NCBI RefSeq assembly: GCF_035969385.1
Contig: NZ_JAYKKJ010000006.1
Location: forward strand, 62,001 to 126,000
From: SELP01 sp035969385
Lineage (GTDB): Bacteria > Pseudomonadota > Alphaproteobacteria > Rhodobacterales > Rhodobacteraceae
Direction: 5' to 3'
DNA: 64,000 bases
In this document: positions 9,206 to 18,116 of the stretch, piece by piece
How the letters are laid out: each line of letters opens with the position of its first letter
Position numbering within the stretch: position 1 is the first letter of the stretch
Notes under the pieces: generated by a model
Told to the model about the DNA's origin: nothing
The model's database searches: none
The model's input: the letters and a program-made list of their open reading frames with translations, nothing else
Position numbers and translations under genes: made by a program

Positions 9206-10120
9206 TCAGGGGGCAAGACCTGCCAGAATGCGCCCTTCGAACGGGCGCGCGACGGGGCGGGCGGCATCCATCGGTCTGATCGTGCGCATCATTTCGGGAA
9301 ACAGCGCCGCAAGTTCACGCTGTAGCGCGGTCCCGGCGGCACAGATGTGCCCGCCCATCAGAAAGGATTCCGTCCAAAGCCCGTTCGACAGCACGACCTC
9401 GTGCCGGTCAAACATGACATGGTAATAATTGACGCGGGCACAGGGGGCGCGGTGCACCCGGTCCCCGTCCAGAAGCGCCACTGCTGGGCACAGCACCTCT
9501 TCTTCGCCCAAGACGAATTCGGCACGCCAGTCGTCCACCAGAACCCGGTGTTGCGGCGAGACGAACAGATCACGGGCATTGCCAAGCGCCCCGGCCGCGA
9601 TCCGGATCGGGGCAAGGTCCCCCTGCCCCGCAACCTGCCGGTGCCCGATCCATCGGACGGGTTGTGGCCCGTGGTCGCGCGTGAGCACAAGATCGCCTGA
9701 ACAAAGATCTTCGACCCGCCGTTCGGACCCGTCCCCCATGCGTAGCAACGTGCCCGCGACAAAACAGGGCGGGCCCAGATCATTCACGTCGAAGACGTTC
9801 GGCCCGTTGACCCAAGTTGCATTTGTGATTGTGCTGCCGTCCGTCAGAACTGTGCCGTCGGACGGTGTATAATAGGTCGATCCATCAGCCGTATAAAATG
9901 TGACCCCGACGACCGTGGTCCCGTCGATCACCACTTCGTCCCCAACATAAAGCCCGACAACTTCAATCCCGTTGATCGTGTCGCCAGTATTTGCACTGAT
10001 CGTCCCGCTGTTGTCGGCGTCGTCAATCACGATCTGTTCGACCACCACCGTTTGCGGCAGCGGGCCTGTAAGAGAGGGATCAAAATTCCCGCCTATTGTC
10101 TGGTCCGTATAGGTCGCCAT
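9206..10120 (-). CDS. Hint-domain protein
   Basis: A 304-residue protein with two parts. Residues 1-115 are rich in Thr, Asp, Gly and Val with no signal peptide, and look like an extracellular beta-rich or secretion-type segment. From C119 (PCFVAGTLLRMGDGS) there is a Hint domain of the kind found in many roseobacter surface proteins (Hint_2-like), with SPQHRVLV and YYHVMFDRHEVVLSNGLWTESF further on. Hint folds are shared by inteins and Hedgehog proteins, and C119 is in the position of the splicing or autoprocessing nucleophile. I see no clear C-terminal His-Asn, so splicing is unlikely. Function unknown. Confidence 0.8.
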   Translation of the reverse strand: MATYTDQTIGGNFDPSLTGPLPQTVVVEQIVIDDADNSGTISANTGDTINGIEVVGLYVGDEVVIDGTTVVGVTFYTADGSTYYTPSDGTVLTDGSTITNATWVNGPNVFDVNDLGPPCFVAGTLLRMGDGSERRVEDLCSGDLVLTRDHGPQPVRWIGHRQVAGQGDLAPIRIAAGALGNARDLFVSPQHRVLVDDWRAEFVLGEEEVLCPAVALLDGDRVHRAPCARVNYYHVMFDRHEVVLSNGLWTESFLMGGHICAAGTALQRELAALFPEMMRTIRPMDAARPVARPFEGRILAGLAP

Positions 10121-10326
10121 CGTGGCCAGCTTTCGTTCTTGTGTGCCCTTCGCAGTCAGGGCGTGCGGACTATTGTTCGGAATGCGCCTTAAATTCCGCT
10201 AATAAGAAGCCGGGAAATCTGAACGATTTACCCCAAATTCTTTCGGCCTGCGGATCGGGGACAGGTTAGAGGCGGGCCCTTGTTGCGCGGCGGCGAGCAG
10301 CCTATATTTCCGCCAGGACAAGACCA

Positions 10327-10665
10327 ATGGACACCCAGATGCTGACCCTGCCCCCGACCGTGACAGACCGCGCTTTTACCCGCCTTGCCGAAATCGGTGC
10401 GGCGGCACAGGGCAAAGCGCTTCGCGTGGCCGTCGAAGGGGGCGGCTGTTCGGGATTCCAATATGAGATCGACCTCGACACCCCGAAGGACGATGATCTG
10501 ATCCTCGAAGGGCGCGGCGAAACCGTGGTTGTGGACTCTGTCTCGCTTCCATTTCTGGCCGGGGCAACGATTGACTTCACCGAAGAGCTGATCGGCGCCC
10601 GCTTTGCGATTGACAACCCGAACGCAAGTTCGTCCTGCGGCTGCGGAACCTCGTTTTCGATCTAG
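10327..10665 (+). CDS. Iron-sulfur cluster carrier, HesB/IscA/ErpA family
   Basis: A-type Fe-S carrier of 112 residues that receives a cluster from a scaffold and delivers it to apoproteins. The three conserved cysteines are present: C41 in GGGCSGFQY, and C104 and C106 in SSCGCGTSF. The ATG at 10327 gives an N-terminus of normal length. It is divergent from the Hint gene across 206 bp. Whether it is orthologous to ErpA, IscA or SufA cannot be settled from sequence alone; no suf or isc genes are adjacent. Confidence 0.92.
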   Translation: MDTQMLTLPPTVTDRAFTRLAEIGAAAQGKALRVAVEGGGCSGFQYEIDLDTPKDDDLILEGRGETVVVDSVSLPFLAGATIDFTEELIGARFAIDNPNASSSCGCGTSFSI

Positions 10666-10746
10666 ACAAATCTCACTAGCGGGTTGCGCAAAGGGGGGGC
10701 GATCTGTCTATTGTTCCTGAAACGGAAATAATCCGGACAGGCACAG

Positions 10747-12516
10747 ATGATTGACCCTCTTTCGAAACTCGCGATCCGGCACGGGACCGACAAGTTCGGC
10801 TATCACGATTACACGCCGAATTATCACAAGCTGTTCCAACACCTGCGCGACCAGCCGATCAAGCTGTTGGAGATCGGCGTGGGCGGGTATCAGGACGCGG
10901 ACCGGGGCGGCCAATCGCTGGCAACCTGGCGCGACTATTTCCCGAATGCCGAAATCACCGGGATCGACATCCAGAAAAAGACGCTGGATCTTGGCGACCG
11001 GGTGAAGATCTTTCAGGGTAGCCAGGTCGACCCGGAGTTCCTGAAACAGGTCGTGGCCGAACGGGGGCCATTCGACATCATCATCGACGACGGCAGCCAC
11101 CAGAACGCCCATGTGGTTGAAAGCTTTGGCTATCTCTGGCCGGACCTTGTGCCGGGCGGCATTTACGTTGCCGAGGACGTGCAGACCGCATTCATGCCGC
11201 GGTTCGGTGGGTCACTGACGCTCGAACACCCGAATTCTGTCGGCTATTTCGCGGATGTGTTCCTGCGAATGGGCCATGCGGCGGGCGACCCGCTGGTCGG
11301 CGATGTTGGCGGGGTCGAACGGTTTCACAACATCATTGCGCTGCACAAGACCGCGCCGGGCAGAGCCAACAGCTGCGCGGGGTCCAATGTGCTGCACTGG
11401 ATCGACGGGGACCGCACCCTTGCGACGATCAAATCCGGGGCGGATCGGGCGACATGGGGGGCGGCAAAAACCGCCAAGAAACCCGGCGGCGCCAATATCA
11501 TCGTGATCGGACCCGAGTCGCAGGATGAAAAGACAGTCATTGATGCCTTCCACGGCATGGCCGTCCCCGGTGTGCTGGTGCTGGAGGGCAATATCGGCCC
11601 CGAACACCCGCTTGCTGCGGTTCTGGAACGCAGTTGGGTGCAGGTCGATCACCGGGAAATGAAGATCCAATACCCAAATGCAGACATTTCAGATTTCGCG
11701 ATGTGGATCTACGCGCTGGAAAAGCACCCTGACGGGGTGATCCTGTACAAGGCGCCCAATGACTACCCGTCGAACTTTGCCTTCGATCCCGAACAGCCGC
11801 AGGCAAAGGCCGCCATGGCCGCGATCGAGGCGGAACTGGCAGACTGCGACGAGGAGAACGGACTGGTCCAATATGCCGGGATGGTGACCACCCTGTTCGG
11901 ACGCGAAGCCGCCGCGCCCTGGGTCGCGAGGCTGGACAAGGTCAACGCCACGTCGCGGACCTATTACCAGCTTGCCGGTGGACTTGCCCAGCGGGAACGC
12001 AGGTTCGAGGACGCGGCCAATCTGTTTCGCAAGGCCCTTGCGGCCTTTCCCGCCGATCAGCAATTCACCCTTGGCCTGTGCACGGTTCTGATGGCGCTTG
12101 GTGAATTCGACGAAGCCGCCGATGCCGTGTTCGAAGCCCGAGAAGAACAGCCCCGCAACCTGCCCCTGATGTTGATGGATGCCCGGATCAAGGGCCGCAT
12201 GGGGGACTACGGCGGCGCCATTGCCATCGCCAGCGAGGCCGTCGACCTGTCGACCGGAAATCGCAAGCCTCCCGCCCAGATCGCGCTTGCCGAACTGCTG
12301 GAGGCGGATGGCCAGATTGACGAGGCGCGCAGGGTTATAGCCGACCTGGCCGAAGGGCCCGCGAACTTTGCCGCACGGGGATTCCGGCTCTTGTCCAAGA
12401 TCGAAGCGGCCGCCGGCAATACCGAAGCGGCGATCGTCGCGGTTGACAAAGCGCTTGAAGGCAACCCGCAAAGCGGCGAGTACAAGAAATGGCGCGGTCA
12501 ACTGGCCGCCGAATAG
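10747..12516 (+). CDS. SAM-dependent methyltransferase fused to TPR-like repeats
   Basis: A 589-residue protein. The N-terminal ~240 residues are a class I methyltransferase: HGTDKFGYHDYTPNYH, motif I LLEIGVGGY, the acidic post-I TGIDIQKK, and IIIDDGSHQNAHV, the arrangement seen in the demethylmacrocin/mycinamicin O-methyltransferase type. The second half (from about residue 380) has helical repeats with TPR-like spacing (ALAAFPADQQFTLGLCTVL, ALGEFDEAADAVFEA). It may modify a sugar or surface glycan with TPRs as partner-binding arm; substrate unknown. It lies between the Fe-S carrier and xth genes and may be an accessory insertion. Confidence 0.75.
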   Translation: MIDPLSKLAIRHGTDKFGYHDYTPNYHKLFQHLRDQPIKLLEIGVGGYQDADRGGQSLATWRDYFPNAEITGIDIQKKTLDLGDRVKIFQGSQVDPEFLKQVVAERGPFDIIIDDGSHQNAHVVESFGYLWPDLVPGGIYVAEDVQTAFMPRFGGSLTLEHPNSVGYFADVFLRMGHAAGDPLVGDVGGVERFHNIIALHKTAPGRANSCAGSNVLHWIDGDRTLATIKSGADRATWGAAKTAKKPGGANIIVIGPESQDEKTVIDAFHGMAVPGVLVLEGNIGPEHPLAAVLERSWVQVDHREMKIQYPNADISDFAMWIYALEKHPDGVILYKAPNDYPSNFAFDPEQPQAKAAMAAIEAELADCDEENGLVQYAGMVTTLFGREAAAPWVARLDKVNATSRTYYQLAGGLAQRERRFEDAANLFRKALAAFPADQQFTLGLCTVLMALGEFDEAADAVFEAREEQPRNLPLMLMDARIKGRMGDYGGAIAIASEAVDLSTGNRKPPAQIALAELLEADGQIDEARRVIADLAEGPANFAARGFRLLSKIEAAAGNTEAAIVAVDKALEGNPQSGEYKKWRGQLAAE

Positions 12517-12538
12517 GCACGACCAGACCGGGGGGCCC

Positions 12539-13342
12539 ATGAAGATTGCAACCTTCAACATCAATGGCGTGAAGGCGCGGATTGAAACCGTCCTACGCTG
12601 GCTGGATGAAAGCGCGCCCGATGTGGCGCTGCTGCAAGAGATCAAATCGGTCGACGAGAATTTCCCCCGCGAGGTCTTTGAAGAACGAGGGTATAACGTC
12701 GAAACCCACGGGCAGAAGGGGTTCAACGGGGTCGCGATCCTGTCGAAACTGCCGCTGGAGGATGTCACGCGCGGCCTGCCCGGCGCCGAGGGTGCGGGCC
12801 GCGACGGCGTGGACGATGAGGAGGCCCGCCTGATCGAGGCGACGGTGGTTGGCGATCATGGTGCGCTGCGACTGATCGGGATCTATCTGCCCAATGGCAA
12901 CCCTGCCCCCGGCCCGAAATATGACTACAAACTGCGCTGGATGGAGCGTCTAAAGGCGCGGGCCAAGGATCTTCTGGCGCAGGAAATGCCCGCCCTGATC
13001 GCCGGGGATTTCAACATCATCCCGCAGGACGAAGACGCCAAGCGGCCAGAGGCATGGACCGAAGACGCATTGGCCCGTCCCGAAAGCCGCGCGGCCTTTC
13101 GCCGGATCGTGAACCTTGGCTTTACCGAGGCCTTCCGCACCCGCACCCACGGCGACGGCCATTATTCCTTCTGGGATTATCAGGCCGGGGCATGGGACCG
13201 GAACGACGGTATCCGGATCGACCATTTCCTGCTGACCCCGCAGGCCGCCGACTGCCTGCACGACTGCTGGATCGAGGCGGATATGCGCGGGCGCGACAAA
13301 CCATCTGACCACGTGCCCGTCTGGGTCGATCTGGCGATCTGA
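12539..13342 (+). CDS. xth: Exodeoxyribonuclease III (AP endonuclease)
   Basis: EEP-fold nuclease of 267 residues for base-excision repair: AP-site incision and 3'-5' exonuclease. Key motifs are MKIATFNINGVKARI at the start, metal-binding Glu in LLQEIKS, GDFNIIPQDEDA, and the catalytic Asp-His pair in KPSDHVPVWVDL. The ATG at 12539 follows GGGGGG-rich sequence and lies 22 bp after the methyltransferase stop; the longer reading overlaps that gene. The transglycosylase-like gene begins 3 bp after its stop. Confidence 0.93.
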   Translation: MKIATFNINGVKARIETVLRWLDESAPDVALLQEIKSVDENFPREVFEERGYNVETHGQKGFNGVAILSKLPLEDVTRGLPGAEGAGRDGVDDEEARLIEATVVGDHGALRLIGIYLPNGNPAPGPKYDYKLRWMERLKARAKDLLAQEMPALIAGDFNIIPQDEDAKRPEAWTEDALARPESRAAFRRIVNLGFTEAFRTRTHGDGHYSFWDYQAGAWDRNDGIRIDHFLLTPQAADCLHDCWIEADMRGRDKPSDHVPVWVDLAI

Positions 13343-13345
13343 TCC

Positions 13346-13990
13346 ATGGTGCGTCTGCTTTGGGTTCTGGTTCTGGGGCTGGGCGCCCTGCTTTTGTTCG
13401 AAGGGTGGCGGCTGGTTCAAGCATCGTCGAAGACCGCCGACCTGTTCGCCCCCTATCAAAGCGCCGATTACGCAGGCCCCAGATGGGATGACCTGCCCAC
13501 CACCCAATTGACTGCGTGGATTGCTGTGGAAGACCCGGCGTTCTTCTCCCATCCCGGCGTGGACCTGCGCACAGATGGCGCGGGGCTGACAACGATCACG
13601 CAGGCGCTGGTGAAGCGGATGTATTTCGACGAGTTCCGCCCCGGGTTTTCCAAGCTGGAACAGACGCTGATTGCCGCGCTGGTCGTCAACCCACGCATCC
13701 CGAAAGAGGTGCAGTTGACCGCCGCGCTGGACCGGATGTATTTCGGCACCGTCGAAGGCGTTGAGATCATCGGGTTCGACAATGCCGCGCGGGAATTCTT
13801 TGGCCGCCCGCTGCTGGACCTGACCGACGCGGAATTCATCGCCCTTGTGGCGACCCTGATCGGGCCTGACCGGTTCCGCCCCGGTAGCGCAGAGCATGAC
13901 ACGCGGCTGACCCGTATCCGGCGGCTCTTGTCCGGGGATTGCCAGCCCGCAGGGGTCCGCGATGTCTACCTGTCGGATTGCGACGCATAG
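13346..13990 (+). CDS. Small membrane-anchored GT51-like transglycosylase
   Basis: A 214-residue protein with an N-terminal membrane anchor (LLWVLVLGLGALLLFEGW, residues 4-21) and a short transglycosylase-like domain. It retains the GT51 signature with the catalytic Glu (IAVEDPAFFSHPGVD, about residues 60-74), then LTTITQALVKRMYF and the ALDRMYFG segment of PBP/MtgA enzymes. It is shorter than E. coli MtgA (about 240 residues) and has no transpeptidase domain. It may polymerise lipid II glycan or be a degenerate relative. It converges on the monooxygenase gene with a 25-bp overlap. Confidence 0.75.
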   Translation: MVRLLWVLVLGLGALLLFEGWRLVQASSKTADLFAPYQSADYAGPRWDDLPTTQLTAWIAVEDPAFFSHPGVDLRTDGAGLTTITQALVKRMYFDEFRPGFSKLEQTLIAALVVNPRIPKEVQLTAALDRMYFGTVEGVEIIGFDNAAREFFGRPLLDLTDAEFIALVATLIGPDRFRPGSAEHDTRLTRIRRLLSGDCQPAGVRDVYLSDCDA

Positions 13991-15138
13991 CCCGGCACGG
14001 TCACGTCATGCCGGTACAGCCAGTCATAGCGCCCAAGGAACGCGCCCGGCGCGACCCGTCCGATCCCGGCCAAAACCCTGTGTGACAGGCTGCGCCGCAG
14101 CCCGGAGAGGTGAAAGTTGACCGCATTTGCGTTGGCCGCTGCGATAGCCCGGCAGGCCCGGTCGCGGCGCAACGCCTGATAGCGGCGCAGACCGCTTGAC
14201 AGGTCGTCCAATTCGTCACAGGCCGCCGCCAGCACCCAGGCGTCTTCCAGCGCGAGGGTCGCCCCCTGCGCCATGAAGGGCAATGTCGGATGGGCCGCGT
14301 CCCCGAGGATCGCCATTCCCTGCCCATCCTGCCAGACAGGCGCGACCGGATGCCGGAACAAGCCCCAAAGGCGCACCGTCTGAATCTCCGACAAAATGGC
14401 CCGCAGTTCGGGCGCACAATGGGCAAAAGCCGCCTGCACCACCGACGGGTCGTCAAAGAAATTCCACCCCTCGGCAGCCCAGTCTGCCCGCTCTTGCACG
14501 GCGACAATGTTCAGCTTGCCGCCCAGCAGCGGATAGGTGACCACATGGCACCCGGGCGCCATCCAGGTTCGGGCAACCGGTGCTGCATCCTTGGCCCGGA
14601 TCGTTGCGCGCCAGGCCACCTGCCCGGTGAAAAACGCCGCGTCCTTGCCATTCAGCTCTGGCCGAATGACGGAATGGATCCCGTCCGCCCCAACCACCAG
14701 ATCGGCCCGGATCGGGGTTCCGTCGTTCAAATGGGGGCGGCCACCGCGCAGGTCGATCTTGACGCCCGTGCGCAGCGCAACGCCCGCGTCGGCACAGCCG
14801 CCGGCCAGCAGGTCAATCAAATCGGGGCGATAGAAAAACCGGTAGGGCGGCCCGTCCAGCCGGGTCCGGTCAAAGCGGGTAATCCGGCGCCCGGTCAGCG
14901 CGTCCATCGGCTCTACCGCCGTGGCGGGGATCGACGCGGCCGCTGCATCCAGCCCAAGCGCCTCCAGAACCCGCCCACCGTTGGGCGAAATCTGTAGGCC
15001 TGCGCCAACTTCGCGCAGTTCCGCGGCCTGTTCATAGACGGTGACGGTGGCGCCCCTGCGGGCAAAGGCAAGCGCGGCAGCAAGGCCGCCGATCCCGCCA
15101 CCGATGACGGCGACATCGCGGCCCTGCATCCTGCCCAT
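13966..15138 (-). CDS. FAD-dependent aromatic-ring monooxygenase family protein
   Basis: Class A flavoprotein monooxygenase of 390 residues, resembling salicylate hydroxylase or UbiH types. It has the GxGxxG dinucleotide fold VIGGGIGGLAAAL (residues 10-22), the second FAD motif VVGADGIHS and the GD motif ILGDAAHPTLPFMAQGA. It hydroxylates an aromatic or similar ring with NAD(P)H and O2; the substrate cannot be assigned. No catabolic genes flank it. A start at 15129 (MQGRD) is also possible. It lies 5 bp downstream of dksA and is probably cotranscribed with it. Confidence 0.85.
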   Translation of the reverse strand: MGRMQGRDVAVIGGGIGGLAAALAFARRGATVTVYEQAAELREVGAGLQISPNGGRVLEALGLDAAAASIPATAVEPMDALTGRRITRFDRTRLDGPPYRFFYRPDLIDLLAGGCADAGVALRTGVKIDLRGGRPHLNDGTPIRADLVVGADGIHSVIRPELNGKDAAFFTGQVAWRATIRAKDAAPVARTWMAPGCHVVTYPLLGGKLNIVAVQERADWAAEGWNFFDDPSVVQAAFAHCAPELRAILSEIQTVRLWGLFRHPVAPVWQDGQGMAILGDAAHPTLPFMAQGATLALEDAWVLAAACDELDDLSSGLRRYQALRRDRACRAIAAANANAVNFHLSGLRRSLSHRVLAGIGRVAPGAFLGRYDWLYRHDVTVPGYASQSDR

Positions 15139-15143
15139 CGGGA

Positions 15144-15620
15144 TCAGTCGTCCCGGTGAACTTTTTCGCGGCGTTCGTGGCGTTCCTGCGCCTCAAGGCT
15201 CATCGTGGCGATCGGACGCGCATCCAGCCGCTTGAGGCTGATCGGCTCGCCGGTGATCTCGCAATAGCCGTATTCGCCGTTGTCGATCCGGCGCAGGGCG
15301 CTGTCGATCTTGGCGACCAGCTTGCGCTGGCGGTCGCGGGTGCGCAGTTCCAGCGCCCGGTCGGTCTCCTCGCTTGCGCGGTCGGCAAGGTCGGGGATGT
15401 TGCGGGTGGAATCCTTCATGCCTTCGATGGTGTCACGGCTGTCCTCCAACAGTTCCGCGCGCCAGTTGATCAGCTTGCGCCGGAAATATTCCAGCTGCCG
15501 GTCATTCATAAAGGGTTCGTCTTCGGCGGGACGGTAATCGTCCGTCAGGAAAACCTCGGCTTTCATTTGGTTGCTACCCTTGCTACCGCCAGAAACCTCA
15601 ACTTTTTGGGTATCGGCCAT
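15144..15620 (-). CDS. dksA: RNA polymerase-binding transcription factor DksA
   Basis: Secondary-channel RNA polymerase factor that works with ppGpp in the stringent response. The 158 residues show the coiled coil from about residue 45 (LEYFRRKLINWRAELLEDS), the tip region, then the C-terminal globular part YGYCEITGEPISLKRLDARPIATMS. Only one of the four zinc-finger cysteines of E. coli DksA remains; the others are Thr, Ser or Ala. The ATG at 15620 (MADTQK) follows AGGGAGAG; a GTG at 15659 would add 13 residues. It is divergent from the AAA ATPase gene. Confidence 0.88.
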   Translation of the reverse strand: MADTQKVEVSGGSKGSNQMKAEVFLTDDYRPAEDEPFMNDRQLEYFRRKLINWRAELLEDSRDTIEGMKDSTRNIPDLADRASEETDRALELRTRDRQRKLVAKIDSALRRIDNGEYGYCEITGEPISLKRLDARPIATMSLEAQERHERREKVHRDD

Positions 15621-15758
15621 CTGGCTCTCCCTTTTCTGGGGGTCGTTTACTCTGCCCACGGGGGAGTGTCACCCCCCGAAATTCACGAGCACATCGAGTT
15701 GAAGCCCCCCCAAGACCTGATACTGTCCGCCGCGACAGTTTCAGACGGCGAGGCGGGA

Positions 15759-16598
15759 ATGCAGTTTACCGGAACCAAGGATTATGTGGCCACCGAGGAC
15801 CTGAAGGTCGCGGTCAATGCCGCGGTGACACTGGAACGCCCGCTGCTGGTCAAGGGCGAACCGGGCACAGGCAAAACGGAACTGGCCAAACAGGTGGCCG
15901 CGGCCCTTGGGCTGCAAATGATCGAATGGCACATCAAATCGACGACCAAAGCGCAGCAGGGCCTGTACGAATACGATGCGGTCAGCCGGTTGCGCGACAG
16001 CCAGCTGGGCGATGAACGCGTTCACGACGTCAAGAACTACATCCGCAAGGGCAAGCTTTGGCAGGCGTTCGAGGCAGAGGGCAAGGTCGTTCTGCTGATC
16101 GACGAGATCGACAAGGCGGATATCGAATTTCCCAACGACCTTTTGCAGGAACTCGACCGGATGGAGTTCCACGTCTACGAAACCGGCGAAACCATCCGCG
16201 CCCGCGTCCGGCCCATCGTCATCATCACGTCGAACAACGAAAAGGAACTGCCCGACGCCTTCCTGCGTCGCTGTTTCTTCCACTACATCCGTTTCCCGGA
16301 CACCGATGTGCTGCGCAAGATCGTCGAAGTGCACCATCCCGGGATCAAGGAACAGTTGCTGACCACCGCCCTGACCCAGTTTTACGAAATTCGCGAGACG
16401 CCGGGGTTGAAGAAGAAGCCCTCGACGTCAGAGGTGATCGACTGGCTGAAACTGCTTCTGGCCGAGGACATGGACCCTGCCGATCTGAAACGCGAGGGCG
16501 GGTCGCTGCTGCCCAAGCTGCACGGGGCGCTGTTGAAGAACGAACAGGATGTGGCGCTGTTCGAACGGCTGGCCTTCATGTCGCGGGGGCAGCGGTAG
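15759..16598 (+). CDS. MoxR-type AAA+ ATPase
   Basis: A 279-residue ATPase with Walker A GEPGTGKT near residue 36, Walker B VVLLIDEID, sensor 1 VIITSNNEKELPDAF and an arginine-finger-like RRCFFHYIRFP. This is the MoxR/CbbQ/NorQ clade, which usually works with a von Willebrand factor A protein to mature or remodel metalloenzymes. The ATG at 15759 is preceded by GAGGCGGGA; the long upstream open frame overlaps dksA on the other strand. No VWA gene follows; the ketoacyl synthase converges 13 bp away, so the partner must be elsewhere. Confidence 0.88.
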   Translation: MQFTGTKDYVATEDLKVAVNAAVTLERPLLVKGEPGTGKTELAKQVAAALGLQMIEWHIKSTTKAQQGLYEYDAVSRLRDSQLGDERVHDVKNYIRKGKLWQAFEAEGKVVLLIDEIDKADIEFPNDLLQELDRMEFHVYETGETIRARVRPIVIITSNNEKELPDAFLRRCFFHYIRFPDTDVLRKIVEVHHPGIKEQLLTTALTQFYEIRETPGLKKKPSTSEVIDWLKLLLAEDMDPADLKREGGSLLPKLHGALLKNEQDVALFERLAFMSRGQR

Positions 16599-16611
16599 AC
16601 GGGCGGGCCGC

Positions 16612-17823
16612 TTATCCCGCCTTGCGCAGGGCCAGAACCGCGTTCAGCCCGCCAAAGGCAAAGGCATTGGACAGAACCACGTCCACATTCGCCTCGCGCG
16701 CCTCGTTTGGCACCACGTCCAGCGCGCATTCCGGATCGGGTTCTTCATAATTGATCGTCGGCGCGATCACCCCGTCGCGCAGGGCCATGATGCAGGCCAG
16801 CAGTTCCACCGCTCCGGTTCCGCCGATCAGATGGCCGTGCATCGACTTTGTCGACGAGATCATCAGCCGGTCCGCATGGGTGCCGAACACATCGGCCACG
16901 GCGGCGCATTCGGTCTTGTCATTCGCGGCGGTGCCGGTGCCATGGGCGTTGATATATCCCACCTGCCCCCGGTCCAGACCCGCATCAGCCAGCGCCCCGG
17001 CAATCGCCCGCGCCGCCCCCTGTTTCGACGGCATCACGATGTCCGACGCGTCCGAGGACATGGCAAATCCCACCACCTCGGCCAGAATTTCGGCCCCGCG
17101 GGCGCGGGCGGCCTCGTATTCCTCGAAGATGAAAACCCCGGCCCCTTCGCCCTGCACCATGCCGTTGCGGGTGGCGCAGAACGGGCGGCAGGCGTCCTTG
17201 GACATGACCCGCAGCCCTTCCCAGGCCTTGACCCCGCCAAAGACCAGCATCGATTCCGACCCGCCGGTGATCATCGCATCTGCCATGCCCGACCGGATCA
17301 TCTGGAACGCCAGCCCCATCGCGTGGTTGGACGAGGCGCAGGCCGTCGCCACGGTGAAGGACGGGCCGCGCAGGTTCCATTCCATGCTGACGTGGCTTGC
17401 CGCGGCGTTGTTCATCAGCTTGGGCACGATGAAGGGGTGAACGCGGTTCTTCCCCTCTTCATAAACGACCCGGTAATTCTCGTCCTGCGTGGTCAGCCCG
17501 CCGCCCGAGGTGCCCAGAACCACCCCCGACCGGTCGGCCAGCGCACCGCGAAATTCCAGCCCCGACTGGGCCATCGCCTGGCGGGCGGCAAGGATGGTGA
17601 ACTGGGTGAACCGATCATAAAGCGCGATCTGCTGACGGTTGAAATGCTCGGTCTCGTCAAATCCCTTGACCTGCCCACCGATCTTTACGGCCAGCCGGTC
17701 CACATCGCGGATCTCCAGCGGACCGATCCCGCAGCGCCCTTCGCGCATTGCCTCGAGCGTGGTCGGCACATCATGCCCAAGGGCGTTAATCGTGCCTGCG
17801 CCGGTGATGACGACCCGTCTCAT
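16612..17823 (-). CDS. Beta-ketoacyl-ACP synthase (KAS II-like)
   Basis: Condensing enzyme of the FabF fold, 403 residues. The Cys-His-His triad is visible: C162 in TACASSNHA, His in NAHGTGT, and His in KSMHGHLIGG. It elongates acyl chains on ACP. It starts within the stop of the upstream acyl carrier protein gene (ATGA overlap), so the two are coupled, and lpxD lies just upstream. This is probably not housekeeping fabF, which normally sits with the main fatty-acid genes. A role in making special acyl chains for lipid A is inferred from context. Confidence 0.85.
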   Translation of the reverse strand: MRRVVITGAGTINALGHDVPTTLEAMREGRCGIGPLEIRDVDRLAVKIGGQVKGFDETEHFNRQQIALYDRFTQFTILAARQAMAQSGLEFRGALADRSGVVLGTSGGGLTTQDENYRVVYEEGKNRVHPFIVPKLMNNAAASHVSMEWNLRGPSFTVATACASSNHAMGLAFQMIRSGMADAMITGGSESMLVFGGVKAWEGLRVMSKDACRPFCATRNGMVQGEGAGVFIFEEYEAARARGAEILAEVVGFAMSSDASDIVMPSKQGAARAIAGALADAGLDRGQVGYINAHGTGTAANDKTECAAVADVFGTHADRLMISSTKSMHGHLIGGTGAVELLACIMALRDGVIAPTINYEEPDPECALDVVPNEAREANVDVVLSNAFAFGGLNAVLALRKAG

Positions 17824-18077
17824 GCCTGCTGCGAAACCAGCCCGGTGACGGCGTCGATGATCGCCTCGACCGAAGAAATGTCAAACTCGCTCTCCTCGGG
17901 GGCGTTGGCATTGAAGGGCACGGAGATGTCAAAGGCCTCTTCAATGGCGAAAATGCTTTCGACAAGGCCAAGGCTGTCGATCCCGAGGTCTTCCAGCGTA
18001 TGTTCCGGCTTGACATCGGACGGTTCAAGAACCGCCTGTTCGGCAATGATTTCAATGACTTTTTCGCGCACGTTCAT
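17820..18077 (-). CDS. Acyl carrier protein, specialised
   Basis: ACP of 85 residues with the phosphopantetheine attachment Ser35 in DLGIDSLGLVE. The following IFAIEEAFDISVPF is like the lipid A long-chain carrier AcpXL, though overall similarity is modest. I chose ATG 18077 (MNVREK) because AGGA lies 11 nt upstream; ATG 18089 would add MVFQ. Its gene overlaps the ketoacyl synthase by 4 bp and follows lpxD by 39 bp, which suggests a dedicated acyl-chain supply for LPS. Another secondary-metabolite-like use is possible. Confidence 0.85.
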   Translation of the reverse strand: MNVREKVIEIIAEQAVLEPSDVKPEHTLEDLGIDSLGLVESIFAIEEAFDISVPFNANAPEESEFDISSVEAIIDAVTGLVSQQA

Positions 18078-18116
18078 CTGGAACACCATCCTGTGGCCAA
18101 CCCGCTTGGGCGTGAT

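Noticed and set aside
9206..10120. Self-splicing intein
   Set aside because: The Hint domain runs to the end of the protein without a host-protein C-terminal extein or a clear terminal His-Asn.
10228..10461. 77-codon minus-strand open frame between the Hint and Fe-S carrier genes
   Set aside because: It overlaps the Fe-S carrier start region and has no recognisable features or ribosome site.
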